64,000 bases of DNA. Origin: Halomonas litopenaei. Its GTDB lineage: Bacteria > Pseudomonadota > Gammaproteobacteria > Pseudomonadales > Halomonadaceae. The stretch spans positions 62,001 to 126,000 of the forward strand of contig NZ_JAEKJT010000004.1 of the NCBI RefSeq assembly GCF_017303055.1, given 5' to 3'. Positions 27,041 to 35,249 of this stretch are shown piece after piece (the first letter of the stretch is position 1; each line of letters starts with the position of its first letter). A program made the position numbers and the translations under genes. Below the pieces are notes generated by a model. That model had not been told where the DNA came from. It did no database searches and saw only the letters and a program-made list of their open reading frames with translations.

Positions 27041-27197
27041 GGAATCAGACACCCAACACTGAGGCGAACAATCCCCTCCCCTGGGCTATCTCTTCGATAT
27101 GGGAAGAATACGGGGCCAAGGATGAAAGGGACACCTGGCAGTCAATCGAGCGGGACTACCGTCGAGATAACTCCCGCACTACGTCCAAGCAAACGAT

Positions 27198-27223
27198 AAA
27201 GGCGCGCCCCTCGGCACGCCTTT
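27198..27223. terminator. Bidirectional terminator between crotonase and DUF3617 gene
   Basis: AAAGGCG and CGCCTTT arms extend inward by GCC/GGC after one mismatch, with a CCTC loop. It lies between two convergent genes and has A/T runs on both sides, so it may serve both. Confidence 0.65.
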
Positions 27224-27269
27224 CACTGCAATTCTTCTTCGAATTCAGTTGATCAACGCTTAGCGCAAA

Positions 27270-27692
27270 TCAGCCTTCACAGCTTTCGCCCAACCAGCGG
27301 CCTTCCTGATGGATGGTGACCTGCTGGCCGTTATCCATGTCGATCACGCTGGCGAAGTGCTCATCGCTGTGGAGGGTGATGTCCGCATCGAAGCTGGTGC
27401 TGCGTGCACCAGCGGTGCAAGAGGCCTGGGCGTCGATGGCGTTGCCATCACGGTCGATGGTGATGCCCTCACAGCCAGATTCGGTCCAGTCCTTGCGCAT
27501 GGTGGCGGCCAGGTCATCGGATTCTTCTGCGGTCATGCACTGGGTAGTGGTTCTTTCTTCGGTCATCTCGGCGGGCAGCTGTGCGCCTTCCATGCTCTGG
27601 GTGATCTCCCACTGGCCCGGCTTGAGATCTGCAGCCAGGGCGGCGGATGATACGGCAACGAGCAGTGTCGCAAGCAGAAGGTGACGTGACAT
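27270..27692 (-). CDS. Secreted DUF3617 family protein
   Basis: A 140-residue periplasmic protein. The ATG at 27690-27692 starts a clear signal peptide, MSRHLLLATLLVAVSSAALA, followed by the DUF3617 hallmark DLKPGQWEITQSMEG. Four or five Cys residues (QCMT, SGCEG, ASCTAG, GESCEG) probably form disulfides, as usual in this family. The function of the family is unknown. It stands alone, convergent to the crotonase gene and separated from it by a terminator. Confidence 0.8.
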   Translation of the reverse strand: MSRHLLLATLLVAVSSAALAADLKPGQWEITQSMEGAQLPAEMTEERTTTQCMTAEESDDLAATMRKDWTESGCEGITIDRDGNAIDAQASCTAGARSTSFDADITLHSDEHFASVIDMDNGQQVTIHQEGRWLGESCEG

Positions 27693-28017
27693 GGATCCAT
27701 CCTGTCGATAAGTGAAGCTCAGTATCCTATCAACGCCAAGGACACACTGCATAACTTACGACGCTCGACATCTCGACTGCTGGCGGTGCTCAAGATCCTT
27801 ATTTTACCGCATATAAACTCCGGTCTTTCCGCTCCGGCAGCGACCGACCTGACATCGCTCGAAACATGTATTCAGCGTTTCCCTAAGACACTGTGAACAC
27901 CGTGTTCGGCAGATCACACGGCTAGCTCGACAGCGCCTTCTCTGGGCCTTCTCTGGGCCTTCTCTGGGCCTTCTCTGGGCCTTCTCAGGGGCTGCTCAGG
28001 GGCTACTCAGGGCCTGC
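27693..28017. other. Gap holding the 11-bp repeat array
   Basis: The 325-bp gap between the DUF3617 gene and the second crotonase gene. Apart from the repeat array at 27936-28012 I see no gene; the DUF3617 promoter should lie in the first 150 bases. Confidence 0.5.
27936..28012. repeat. Seven-copy 11-bp tandem repeat
   Basis: Units start at 27936, 27947, 27958, 27969, 27980, 27991 and 28002. The first four are identical CCTTCTCTGGG; the last three diverge to CCTTCTCAGGG, GCTGCTCAGGG and GCTACTCAGGG. The array ends 5 bases before the stop codon of the minus-strand gene, so it lies in that gene's 3' untranslated region. Confidence 0.85.
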
Positions 28018-28731
28018 TTATGCCAGGCTGACTGCGGCAGCACCTGCTGGAGTGATGACGTGGCTCAGCATGGAGGCCACCTTGGCGGTGTGGGACTGCG
28101 CCATGCGTGTCGCGGTTTCCTCGACGTAGGGTCCCATCTCGTGCGGGTCCAGCGCGCGCTGCACCATTCCCAGGTACTCGGCCTGATCGGCACCATAGTC
28201 ACGGTTGCCCAGGGCTACCTGGCCGACGCCGTAGTCACGGCCGAAGGCGCCGAGATAGATCGATGCCAATGAGTCACGCGCGTCACTCTGTTGGAGGCCC
28301 GCCATGGCGGTTTCCATCGGCATGAAGCGGGCTTTGCCTCGGGCGGCGATACAACTGTCACAGGCCATGGCCAGCTCGTGACCACCGTAACGGGCAATCC
28401 CTTCTACCCGGGCGATGGTCACCTGGGGCAGTTGACCAATACGGGTCAACAGTGCCTTGAAGTCCTGATAGGCGTCTTCATTGCGGACGTTGAACTTTCC
28501 ATCCAGCTGCTGACAGCTGCTGCCACCAATCTGGGCGTTGAAGATATCGGGATGACGCGACTGAAACACCACGACGCTGATAGTGACGTCCAGCTCCAGC
28601 TGCTGTACCACTGTGGTCAACTCTTCCAGCGCCAGCTCACTGGAGTGTTCGGTGGGCGCGTCGCTGAAGCTGATCCAGGCGATGGCGTCGTCGATCTGAA
28701 CATCTAGGGTGGCAAGCTTCTGGTAGCGCAT
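28018..28731 (-). CDS. Crotonase-like (enoyl-CoA hydratase family) protein
   Basis: A 237-residue crotonase-fold protein. Recognisable parts are AIAWISFSDAPTEHSS near the N-terminus, a diverged first oxyanion segment HPDIFNAQIGG, and the second segment ARYGGHELAMACDSCIAARGKARF (split here as GGHELAMACD and ARGKARF). The match is weaker than that of the gene at 26318, and the usual C-A-G-x-D motif is absent, so its activity is uncertain. It is divergent from a LysR-type regulator (217-bp gap), which is its likely regulator. An 11-bp repeat array follows the stop codon. Confidence 0.75.
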   Translation of the reverse strand: MRYQKLATLDVQIDDAIAWISFSDAPTEHSSELALEELTTVVQQLELDVTISVVVFQSRHPDIFNAQIGGSSCQQLDGKFNVRNEDAYQDFKALLTRIGQLPQVTIARVEGIARYGGHELAMACDSCIAARGKARFMPMETAMAGLQQSDARDSLASIYLGAFGRDYGVGQVALGNRDYGADQAEYLGMVQRALDPHEMGPYVEETATRMAQSHTAKVASMLSHVITPAGAAAVSLA

Positions 28732-28948
28732 GGGGTGTCTCCGCTGGCATGGTCGCTTGGCGATGTTGGCTTAGCGATACTGTTCTGTTGTCGTCGTTGT
28801 CTAAGCCAACTTAGCGCGCCGTTGGTCCAAGCAGAATAGCTACTTTCCGCTTTCAGAATTTAGATTTTCTATATAATGCCAGAGCACTTGATGTAAACGC
28901 TTGAAGCCGCGAGATAATACCCTCCCCTCATCTTTCAGGAGTCAGCGC

Positions 28949-29857
28949 ATGGATACCGACGGCTTGCGCCTGTTTGTCCTGGCGGCAGAAACGCTGAATA
29001 TCAGCGCAGCCGGACGTCAGCTGGGAATCGCCCCCGCCGTAGCCAGTGCTCGACTGTCGAAGCTGGAAACCCAGGTGGGGGCCGACCTGCTGCACCGCTC
29101 GACCCGCAAGGTCTCGCTCTCACCGGAAGGTGCCGCCTTTCTGCCTTTTGCCAGGGAAATGCTGGCCCAGGCAGATGCCGGGCTTGCGGTGCTTGGCAAG
29201 GACAGCGAAGACGTGGTCGGCCGACTGCGTTTTGCCGCATCCAGCACCTTCGCCCAGCAGTACATTGCTCCTATCCTCCCGGAGTTTCTGGAACGTTATC
29301 CGGGCATCAGCGTCGATCTCCGGCTCTCCGATACCCAGATGAACCTGATCGAGGGCGGTTATGACCTGGCCCTGCGCAACTACCCCATCGAGGACAGCAG
29401 TCTCAAGGCGCGCAAGCTGGCCGACGATCGCCGTATTCTGTGCGCCTCCCCCGGTTATCTGGAGCGCTACGGGATTCCCACGTCCCCCCAGCAACTGGCC
29501 GAACATAGCCTGTTGGTGTTCCAGGACGGGGCGCCCCGCGCGCTGGCCAAGCATGGCGTCAGAACCCCTCACACCTTTCCCCCCGCCGGGATCAAGCCGC
29601 GGGTGTACTGCGATGACGGCGCCAGCATGAGATACGCCGCGGTGGCGGGAGTCGGCATCACCATGCATGCGCTCTGGAGCGTTCGCCACAACCTCGACCA
29701 GGGCAACCTCATTCGCGTGCTGCCGGACTACGAAGTGGACGATCGATCGGCCATCTGGCTGGTCTACCCAAAGTCCAGCGTGGTCACGGCCAAGGTCCGG
29801 GTGTTTATCGATTTTCTGCTGGAAAAGATCGGCGACCCGCCAGTCTGGGAGCGCTAA
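28949..29857 (+). CDS. LysR family transcriptional regulator
   Basis: A 302-residue regulator. The ATG at 28949 has AGGAG seven bases upstream. The N-terminal winged helix-turn-helix, LRLFVLAAETLNISAAGRQL then IAPAVASARLSKLETQVGADL, is followed by a type 2 periplasmic-binding-protein-like effector domain. It belongs to the subgroup that includes DmlR-like regulators, judged by LHRSTRKVSLSPEG and the LALRNYPIEDSSLKARKLADD block. It is divergent from the crotonase-like gene at 28018 and upstream of the MDR oxidoreductase at 29993, and could regulate either. Confidence 0.9.
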   Translation: MDTDGLRLFVLAAETLNISAAGRQLGIAPAVASARLSKLETQVGADLLHRSTRKVSLSPEGAAFLPFAREMLAQADAGLAVLGKDSEDVVGRLRFAASSTFAQQYIAPILPEFLERYPGISVDLRLSDTQMNLIEGGYDLALRNYPIEDSSLKARKLADDRRILCASPGYLERYGIPTSPQQLAEHSLLVFQDGAPRALAKHGVRTPHTFPPAGIKPRVYCDDGASMRYAAVAGVGITMHALWSVRHNLDQGNLIRVLPDYEVDDRSAIWLVYPKSSVVTAKVRVFIDFLLEKIGDPPVWER

Positions 29858-29992
29858 CGACGGCGCGGGCTATGTCGTAACGGGCCAGCTTCGCGAAATG
29901 GAAGAAACTGATTCCGGCCTCATGGCGTTTTTCTGCCGTGGCGATTCGGACATCCTGAGCAGCAACTCAACCCCTGACTCAGGAGTCGCACC

Positions 29993-31045
29993 ATGCCCGC
30001 AACTACTCTCTCCGCCAGCACCCTCTCCGCCAGCACCATGCACGCCATGGTCCTCAACAGCTACGGCCCCGACGCACCCTTTGAGCCGGCGACCCTGCCG
30101 CGCCCCACGGTGACACCGGGTCACGTGCTGGTGCGCGTCAGCGCCACCAGCGTCAACACTATCGACACCATGATCCGGCAGCTCGGCCAGGAAGAGCTGC
30201 CCATCGCGCCGGCCCTTCCCGCCGTGCTCGGCATGGACTTCGCCGGTACCGTGGTCGAGGTCGGCGAAGGCGTCACCGACGTTGCACCGGGGGATGAGGT
30301 CTACGGCTGCGCTGGCGGCCTGGGTGATCTGCAAGGCACCCTGGCGGACTACATGCTGGCAGATGCTCGGCTGATTGCCCGCAAGCCTGATCGCCTGTCC
30401 ATGCGCCAGGCAGCAGCACTGCCATTGGTGGCGATCACAGCTTACGAGGGTCTGACGCGGTCAGGCGCAGGTAACGGCCACAAGGTGCTGGTCCATGGCG
30501 GCGCCGGTGGCGTTGGGCATGTGGCAGTGCAACTGGCCAAGCACTTCGGCTGCGAGGTCTTCGCCACCGGGTCTGGCGCCGCCCAGCTGGCCCAGATCGA
30601 GGCCTTCGGCGCGACCGCCATCGACTTCAAGGAACAGTCCGTCGAGGACTACGTGCAGCGTTACACCGACGGCGCCGGTTTCGATGTCATCTTCGATACT
30701 GTCGGGGGGAGCAACCTGCTCAACTCCTTCAATGCCGTAGCGCTGAATGGCCAGGTGACCACTACCCTGTCTCTGGCAGAACTGGACATGTCGGCGGCAC
30801 ACTTCAAGGGCGCATCGCTGCACGTGATCTTCATGCTGATTCCGATGATTCACAATGTCGGCCGCGAGGTTCATGGCACGATCCTGGCGCGCCTGGCCGA
30901 GATCATCGATGCCGGTGCACTGACCCCATTGGTCGATGACCACCGCTTTGGCCTTGGCGATGTCGGCCAGGCGTATGCTCATCTCACCTCCGGCAAGGCC
31001 GTGGGCAAGGTGGTGGTAGAGCTGGACGCTGAAAGCGACGCCTGA
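29993..31045 (+). CDS. MDR-family quinone oxidoreductase-like dehydrogenase
   Basis: A 350-residue medium-chain dehydrogenase/reductase. The ATG at 29993 has AGGAG eight bases upstream; the Ser/Thr-rich first 15 residues are unusual, and an ATG at 30038 would give a more standard N-terminus. A GroES-like domain with GMDFAGTVVEVGEGVTDV and a NAD(P)-binding AGGVGHVAVQLAKHFG motif are present. The Cys and His zinc ligands of classic alcohol dehydrogenases are lacking, so it is a zinc-independent quinone-reductase type. The natural substrate is unknown. A perfect terminator hairpin follows 62 bases later. Confidence 0.85.
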   Translation: MPATTLSASTLSASTMHAMVLNSYGPDAPFEPATLPRPTVTPGHVLVRVSATSVNTIDTMIRQLGQEELPIAPALPAVLGMDFAGTVVEVGEGVTDVAPGDEVYGCAGGLGDLQGTLADYMLADARLIARKPDRLSMRQAAALPLVAITAYEGLTRSGAGNGHKVLVHGGAGGVGHVAVQLAKHFGCEVFATGSGAAQLAQIEAFGATAIDFKEQSVEDYVQRYTDGAGFDVIFDTVGGSNLLNSFNAVALNGQVTTTLSLAELDMSAAHFKGASLHVIFMLIPMIHNVGREVHGTILARLAEIIDAGALTPLVDDHRFGLGDVGQAYAHLTSGKAVGKVVVELDAESDA

Positions 31046-31107
31046 TCGCCTCGCCAGGTGCCCCGGCCATCCATGCCTGGCCACGGCGCGATCATCGCGT
31101 CCTGAAA

Positions 31108-31141
31108 GACAAAGGGCTCGCCTGATGGCGAGCCCTTTGTC
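31108..31141. terminator. Perfect terminator hairpin after MDR gene
   Basis: A 15-bp perfect stem, GACAAAGGGCTCGCC with its complement, closes a TGAT loop. It lies between the convergent MDR and DUF1232 genes, and the A/T-rich stem base would act in both directions. Confidence 0.8.
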
Positions 31142-31225
31142 TATGGCAAACGCGAGTGGCGACCTGTACAGCATACGCAGGGGCCAACCCCGGCTCCTGT
31201 CCTGTCACCGCTCCACTCTCTTGCT

Positions 31226-31597
31226 CTAGGAAAACCACCGCGCCAGCTTGACCCGCGCCAGTTGTCGATGCTCTTCCTTGACGTAGGAGGCCACGGTGAT
31301 CAGCGCCACCGCCAGCATGCCCATGTCGTCGGTGTAGCCAATCAGCGGGGTCAGATCCGGCAGCGCGTCGATGGGAGAAATAAAGTAGCCAAGCGCCCCA
31401 TAGATGGTGGTCTTGGCCCACACTGGAGTGTCCTTGTCGCGAGCGGCGTAGTACAGCGTCAGCGCCCGTGACAGGGTGACCTCGCCAGCGGCCTTGGCAT
31501 AACGGCTGACCTTGGCCCAGAAGCGTTCGTCCGAATAGTGTTCCGCGTGATCTGGTTCATCGGCCAGAATCACTTCTTGCCTGGTGTTGTCATTCAT
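31226..31597 (-). CDS. YkvA/DUF1232 family membrane protein
   Basis: A 123-residue protein. The ATG at 31595-31597 has a consensus AGGAGG eight bases upstream; the frame is open further but without similarity. The DUF1232 core is TTIYGALGYFISPIDALPDL followed by TPLIGYTDDMGMLAVALI, which includes the family pattern Y-x-x-S-P-I-D-x-x-P-D. One or two hydrophobic helices suggest membrane association. Function is unknown across the family. It is convergent with the MDR gene. Confidence 0.85.
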   Translation of the reverse strand: MNDNTRQEVILADEPDHAEHYSDERFWAKVSRYAKAAGEVTLSRALTLYYAARDKDTPVWAKTTIYGALGYFISPIDALPDLTPLIGYTDDMGMLAVALITVASYVKEEHRQLARVKLARWFS

Positions 31598-32044
31598 CTC
31601 ATCAACCTCCTGATCAGCTACCGGCAGCCTGGCCTCATTCCGTGAGCCAAGCCAGCACTGCGTCAATGCCTGCCTGGACGAGTCGCTGGATGGCGCGCCA
31701 TTGCATGCCTTACCAGTACCGCATGGGCTGCGGGGTCTGCCCCTCGGGCGCAGGGCACCGCTCGGCTGAGCTATGCAGCGCTTGCTTAGTGAAGCAGGAC
31801 TCCCGCGGCGACTTCAATGGGTCTGCTGGGCGGGCACTGGCATCGATCTGCGTCCGCCCAGGGCTCATCCATTACCTGGGGTCCAGTATGACGCCAGCAT
31901 AGCGCGATCTTCCTTAACTCCGGATAGATTGTTGTCGCAAACGAAAAAGTGTTTCGGCCCCAGGTGCCTTTTTCCCGTCAGCTTGCGACAGCACACTCGT
32001 GCCATGACCCTTCTGTTGATGCCTTACATAAGGCAGGAGCCACA
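31598..32044. other. 447-bp gap ahead of the LLM oxidoreductase
   Basis: No supported gene. Short open frames on the plus strand have no protein-like pattern. The last 100 bases presumably carry the promoter of the LLM gene, and GGCAGGAG just before 32045 is its ribosome-binding site. Confidence 0.5.
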
Positions 32045-33016
32045 ATGAGCTTGCAACGTTTGACCCAGGGGCCTCTCACCATTGGTCTTGAGCTCCCCCT
32101 GGATAACGACTGGAGCCAGCCGGGCGAGGCGTCGAGACGACGGGACGATCGCCCCTTCGGCGTACCGGATCTGAGCGCTCACCTGGAGCGCGCCCAGCTG
32201 GCGGACCAACTTGGCTTTCGCGCGCTGTGGCTGCGCGATGTTCCGCTCTACGACCCCAGTTTCGGTGACGCCGGCCAGGTGTTCGAGCTGTTCACGTACC
32301 TGGGGTATCTCGCGGCATCTACCCGGCAGACCCTGCTGGGTACCGCGGCAGCCGTGTTGCCGCTGCGCACGCCGTGGCTGGTAAGGAAGGCCGCCGCCAG
32401 CGTGCAACACCTCAGCCACAACCGCCTGCTGCTGGGCGTCGCCAGCGGAGACCGCCCGGTGGAATATCCCTTGTTCGGTGTGCCGTTCGAGCAGCGAGGT
32501 GAGGCCTTTCGCGATGCGGTAGCGGTGCTCAAGGGCGACGCCGACCAGCGCCTTGACGCGGGACAGGCCCTGCTGCCGGAGGCAGAGCAGCCACCATTGC
32601 TGGTCGCCGGTCTGGCTCAGCAGCGCCCCGACTGGGTCGGGCAGCACATGGACGGCTGGCTGGCCTACCCAGGCACCCCCGACGACCACGTTCGAAGAGT
32701 CGACCTGTGGCGCAGGGTGGCCGGCGACAAGCCCTACGTCAGCTTCATCCACCTGGACCTGGCCGAGAACCCTGAGGAACCGCCACGCCGACATCGCTTC
32801 GGCCTGCGGGTCGGCAGCCAGGGCCTGATTCAGGAGCTGACGGCCATGCAGGCTGCAGGTGTCAACCACATCGGGCTTAACCTGCGGCGCACCCAGGCCC
32901 CGATCGAGGATACCCTGCAGCGCCTGGCTGCCGAGGTACTGCCCACCTTTCACCACGACGCTGAGGCGTCGTCGTCTTCTACAACGCAACAGGATGTTAC
33001 CCATGCCCCAGCATGA
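32045..33016 (+). CDS. LLM class flavin-dependent oxidoreductase
   Basis: A 323-residue member of the luciferase-like monooxygenase superfamily. The ATG at 32045 follows GGCAGGAGCCACA. Family features are an N-terminal strand GPLTIGLELPL, the RAQLADQLGFRALWLRDVPLYD segment (E/A-Q-x-A-D-x-L-G-F-x-A-L-W), LGTAAAVLPLRTPWLVRKAAA, and RLLLGVASGDRPVEYPLFG. Such enzymes use reduced FMN supplied by a partner reductase; the substrate is not deducible. The C-terminus is Ser/Thr-rich. It overlaps the next gene by 14 bases. Confidence 0.85.
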   Translation: MSLQRLTQGPLTIGLELPLDNDWSQPGEASRRRDDRPFGVPDLSAHLERAQLADQLGFRALWLRDVPLYDPSFGDAGQVFELFTYLGYLAASTRQTLLGTAAAVLPLRTPWLVRKAAASVQHLSHNRLLLGVASGDRPVEYPLFGVPFEQRGEAFRDAVAVLKGDADQRLDAGQALLPEAEQPPLLVAGLAQQRPDWVGQHMDGWLAYPGTPDDHVRRVDLWRRVAGDKPYVSFIHLDLAENPEEPPRRHRFGLRVGSQGLIQELTAMQAAGVNHIGLNLRRTQAPIEDTLQRLAAEVLPTFHHDAEASSSSTTQQDVTHAPA

Positions 33017-33974
33017 CACCTTCAAGGCCTGGACTTGGCACGAGCCGGGGGAGCCGCGGTCCCTCACCCTGGAAGATCACGAGATGCGCCCCGCCGAGGC
33101 CGGTGAGGTCATCGTCGATACCAGGGCCATCGGCCTGAACCCGGTCGACTGGAAATTCATCGCCATGGAAAGTCGCCTGTGGCAGCCCGGTCAGATTCCC
33201 GGTGTCGATGCGGCCGGCGTGGTGATTGACGCCGGCCCTGGCGTCGACCACCTGGCACCCGGCGACCGTATTGCGGTACACACCTCGCTGGCCGGACCCG
33301 GCACCTTTGCCACCCGACTCAGGCTGCCCGCCCGTGCGGTCATGCGGCTTCCGGATGGTATCGACTTCATCACCGCGGCGGCGTTCCCGTGCCCGGTGTT
33401 GACCGCCTGGCAGGCCATCGAAAAGCTGCCCGTCACGACCGGTGCGCACCTGCTGGTGTCCGGCGGCTCAGGTAGTGTGGGGCGTATCATCGTGCAGCTG
33501 GCCAAGGCGCGTGGCTTCCACGTGATCGCCATGTCCTCTCCCGAACGTCATGAACTGCTGTACGCCCTGGGGGCCGACGAGGCCATCAGCTCACCCCATC
33601 AGCTGACGGCACCGCTCTTCGCCGTCATCGATACCGTGAACGGCGAGCACGCCCGCCAACTGTCACAGCATCTGGGCGCCAATGGCCATGTCGTATGTGT
33701 ACAGGACCGCTTGGACGGCCCAGTGGCGCCGCCGTTCGAGCGTGCCCTGTCCCAGCATGAGGTGGCGTTGGGCGCGTTGCACATGACCGGCACCGACCAG
33801 GACTGGCAGGCGCTGGTCAACGCTGGAGAGACACTGCTGAACCAGGTGGCCGAAGGCGCCCTGTCGCTGTCCGATGTGGCGGTGGATGAGTTTGATGCGC
33901 TGCCGACCCGCCTGAGCGAGCTCAAGCACGGCCCGCGGCAGGCAGGCAAGCTGGTCATCCGTGTAGACGGCTAG
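33003..33974 (+). CDS. MDR-family zinc-type alcohol dehydrogenase-like protein
   Basis: A 323-residue medium-chain dehydrogenase/reductase starting at ATG 33003 (AGGAT upstream), inside the end of the LLM gene. The GroES-like half has GLNPVDWKFIAME and PGVDAAGVVIDAGPGVDHL. The nucleotide-binding half has LLVSGGSGSVGRIIVQLAKARG. Zinc ligands are absent, as in the YhdH/quinone-reductase-like groups. Overlap with the flavin oxidoreductase implies coupled expression and possibly one catabolic or detoxification step, but no substrate can be named. Confidence 0.85.
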   Translation: MPQHDTFKAWTWHEPGEPRSLTLEDHEMRPAEAGEVIVDTRAIGLNPVDWKFIAMESRLWQPGQIPGVDAAGVVIDAGPGVDHLAPGDRIAVHTSLAGPGTFATRLRLPARAVMRLPDGIDFITAAAFPCPVLTAWQAIEKLPVTTGAHLLVSGGSGSVGRIIVQLAKARGFHVIAMSSPERHELLYALGADEAISSPHQLTAPLFAVIDTVNGEHARQLSQHLGANGHVVCVQDRLDGPVAPPFERALSQHEVALGALHMTGTDQDWQALVNAGETLLNQVAEGALSLSDVAVDEFDALPTRLSELKHGPRQAGKLVIRVDG

Positions 33975-34067
33975 GCAGTAGACGGCTTAGCGGCGCAAGG
34001 GCTGGCGACAGAGCGTCGCCCGCCCCTTTCAGACGGTGCGGTCAGACGGAGCGGTCAGAGGGAACGT

Positions 34068-35048
34068 TCAGGCGGAGCGGTCCGCCACTGGGCCAAGGGG
34101 GCCGGCCGCCTTGCCGTACATCTCGGCAAAGCCTGGGATATGCGCCTCCCACTTGGGGGGCGTGCCGACCATCTCGCGCAGAATCTCGATAAACCGCCGG
34201 GTCCGCAGCGGCATCTCGCGATGGGGATACAGCAAGGTGATGATGCCAAAGGCCGGTAGCGGCAGGTCGGTCATCAGCGGCACGATCTTGCCCTCCTTGA
34301 CCTCATCACTCATGGCAAAGGCTGGCAGCACGCCAATGCCCATCCCGGCCATCACGCCCCGTTTCACCACTTCCGCCTCACTGGTACGCATCTGGCTATT
34401 GAGCGGCAGCTTCTGCTCTCGTCCCTGGTCGTCCAGATAGGGCAGGTAGTCCACCTGAAACTCGAGGGAGCTGAAGGTCAGCGCGGGCAGCCGCGACAGT
34501 GTGGCGAGATCGCGGGGCTCTCCATGGCGCTCGATAAATTCCGGGCTTGCACCAATCAGCAGATGGTTCGGTGCCAGCGGCGAGGATACCAGCGTCGAGT
34601 CCTGAATATCCCCCACCCGCAGGACCAGGTCGTAGCCCTCCCCGATCACGTCGACCCGGCGCTCCTCCAGCTGCAGATCCACTTCGACGTCGGGATAGTG
34701 TTCGCGAAAGCGACGCATGGCCTCGAAGCCCAGGCAGCGACCAAGAATGCCGGGAGCACTGATCTTCAACCTGCCGCTGGGTGCCTGCTGCAGGTTCTCT
34801 GCCAGCGCCTGAGTGTTATACATCCATTCCCGCAGCTCGCGGCCCTGCTGAACCATGGCGAAGCCTGCCTGGGTCAACGACAGCGAGCGGGTAGAACGAT
34901 TGAGCAGGCGGACGCCCAGCTCCTGCTCGAGCCTCGCGATATGCTTGGACACGACGGACCGATCCAGCTCACGCCGCTTTGCCGCCTCAGAGAAACTGCC
35001 AAGTTCCGCTACGTCTACCAGCAGCAGCAGTCGGCTGGGTTGGTCCAT
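34068..35048 (-). CDS. LysR family regulator divergent from RND efflux genes
   Basis: A 326-residue LysR-type protein. The N-terminal HTH reads LLLVDVAELGSFSEAAKRRE then LDRSVVSKHIARLEQELGV, followed by RLLNRSTRSLSLT and the effector domain (ISAPGILGRCLGFEAM; LVLRVGDIQDSTLVSSPL). It belongs to the group of LysR proteins that carry the LNRSTRxLxLT motif. It is transcribed away from the RND adaptor gene with a 201-bp gap (35049-35249), so it is the likely regulator of that pump, though TetR further right is an alternative. Confidence 0.88.
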   Translation of the reverse strand: MDQPSRLLLLVDVAELGSFSEAAKRRELDRSVVSKHIARLEQELGVRLLNRSTRSLSLTQAGFAMVQQGRELREWMYNTQALAENLQQAPSGRLKISAPGILGRCLGFEAMRRFREHYPDVEVDLQLEERRVDVIGEGYDLVLRVGDIQDSTLVSSPLAPNHLLIGASPEFIERHGEPRDLATLSRLPALTFSSLEFQVDYLPYLDDQGREQKLPLNSQMRTSEAEVVKRGVMAGMGIGVLPAFAMSDEVKEGKIVPLMTDLPLPAFGIITLLYPHREMPLRTRRFIEILREMVGTPPKWEAHIPGFAEMYGKAAGPLGPVADRSA

Positions 35049-35249
35049 CGTGTCTTTCCTCGTGTGGGGGTTGGGAGCAGGGATCTCGGGGCTGAGGTCC
35101 CGGCGCTGAGATCTCGGCCTGAGAATGTGGGGGCGATTGATTCAGCATAAAACCGTGCATATGTGGCAACAATAATGTGCGACCAACCGGTCTAATACAA
35201 CCCCCAATCAACGATTACACTGGCCAACCTTTTTTCGAGGAGTCGCCAG

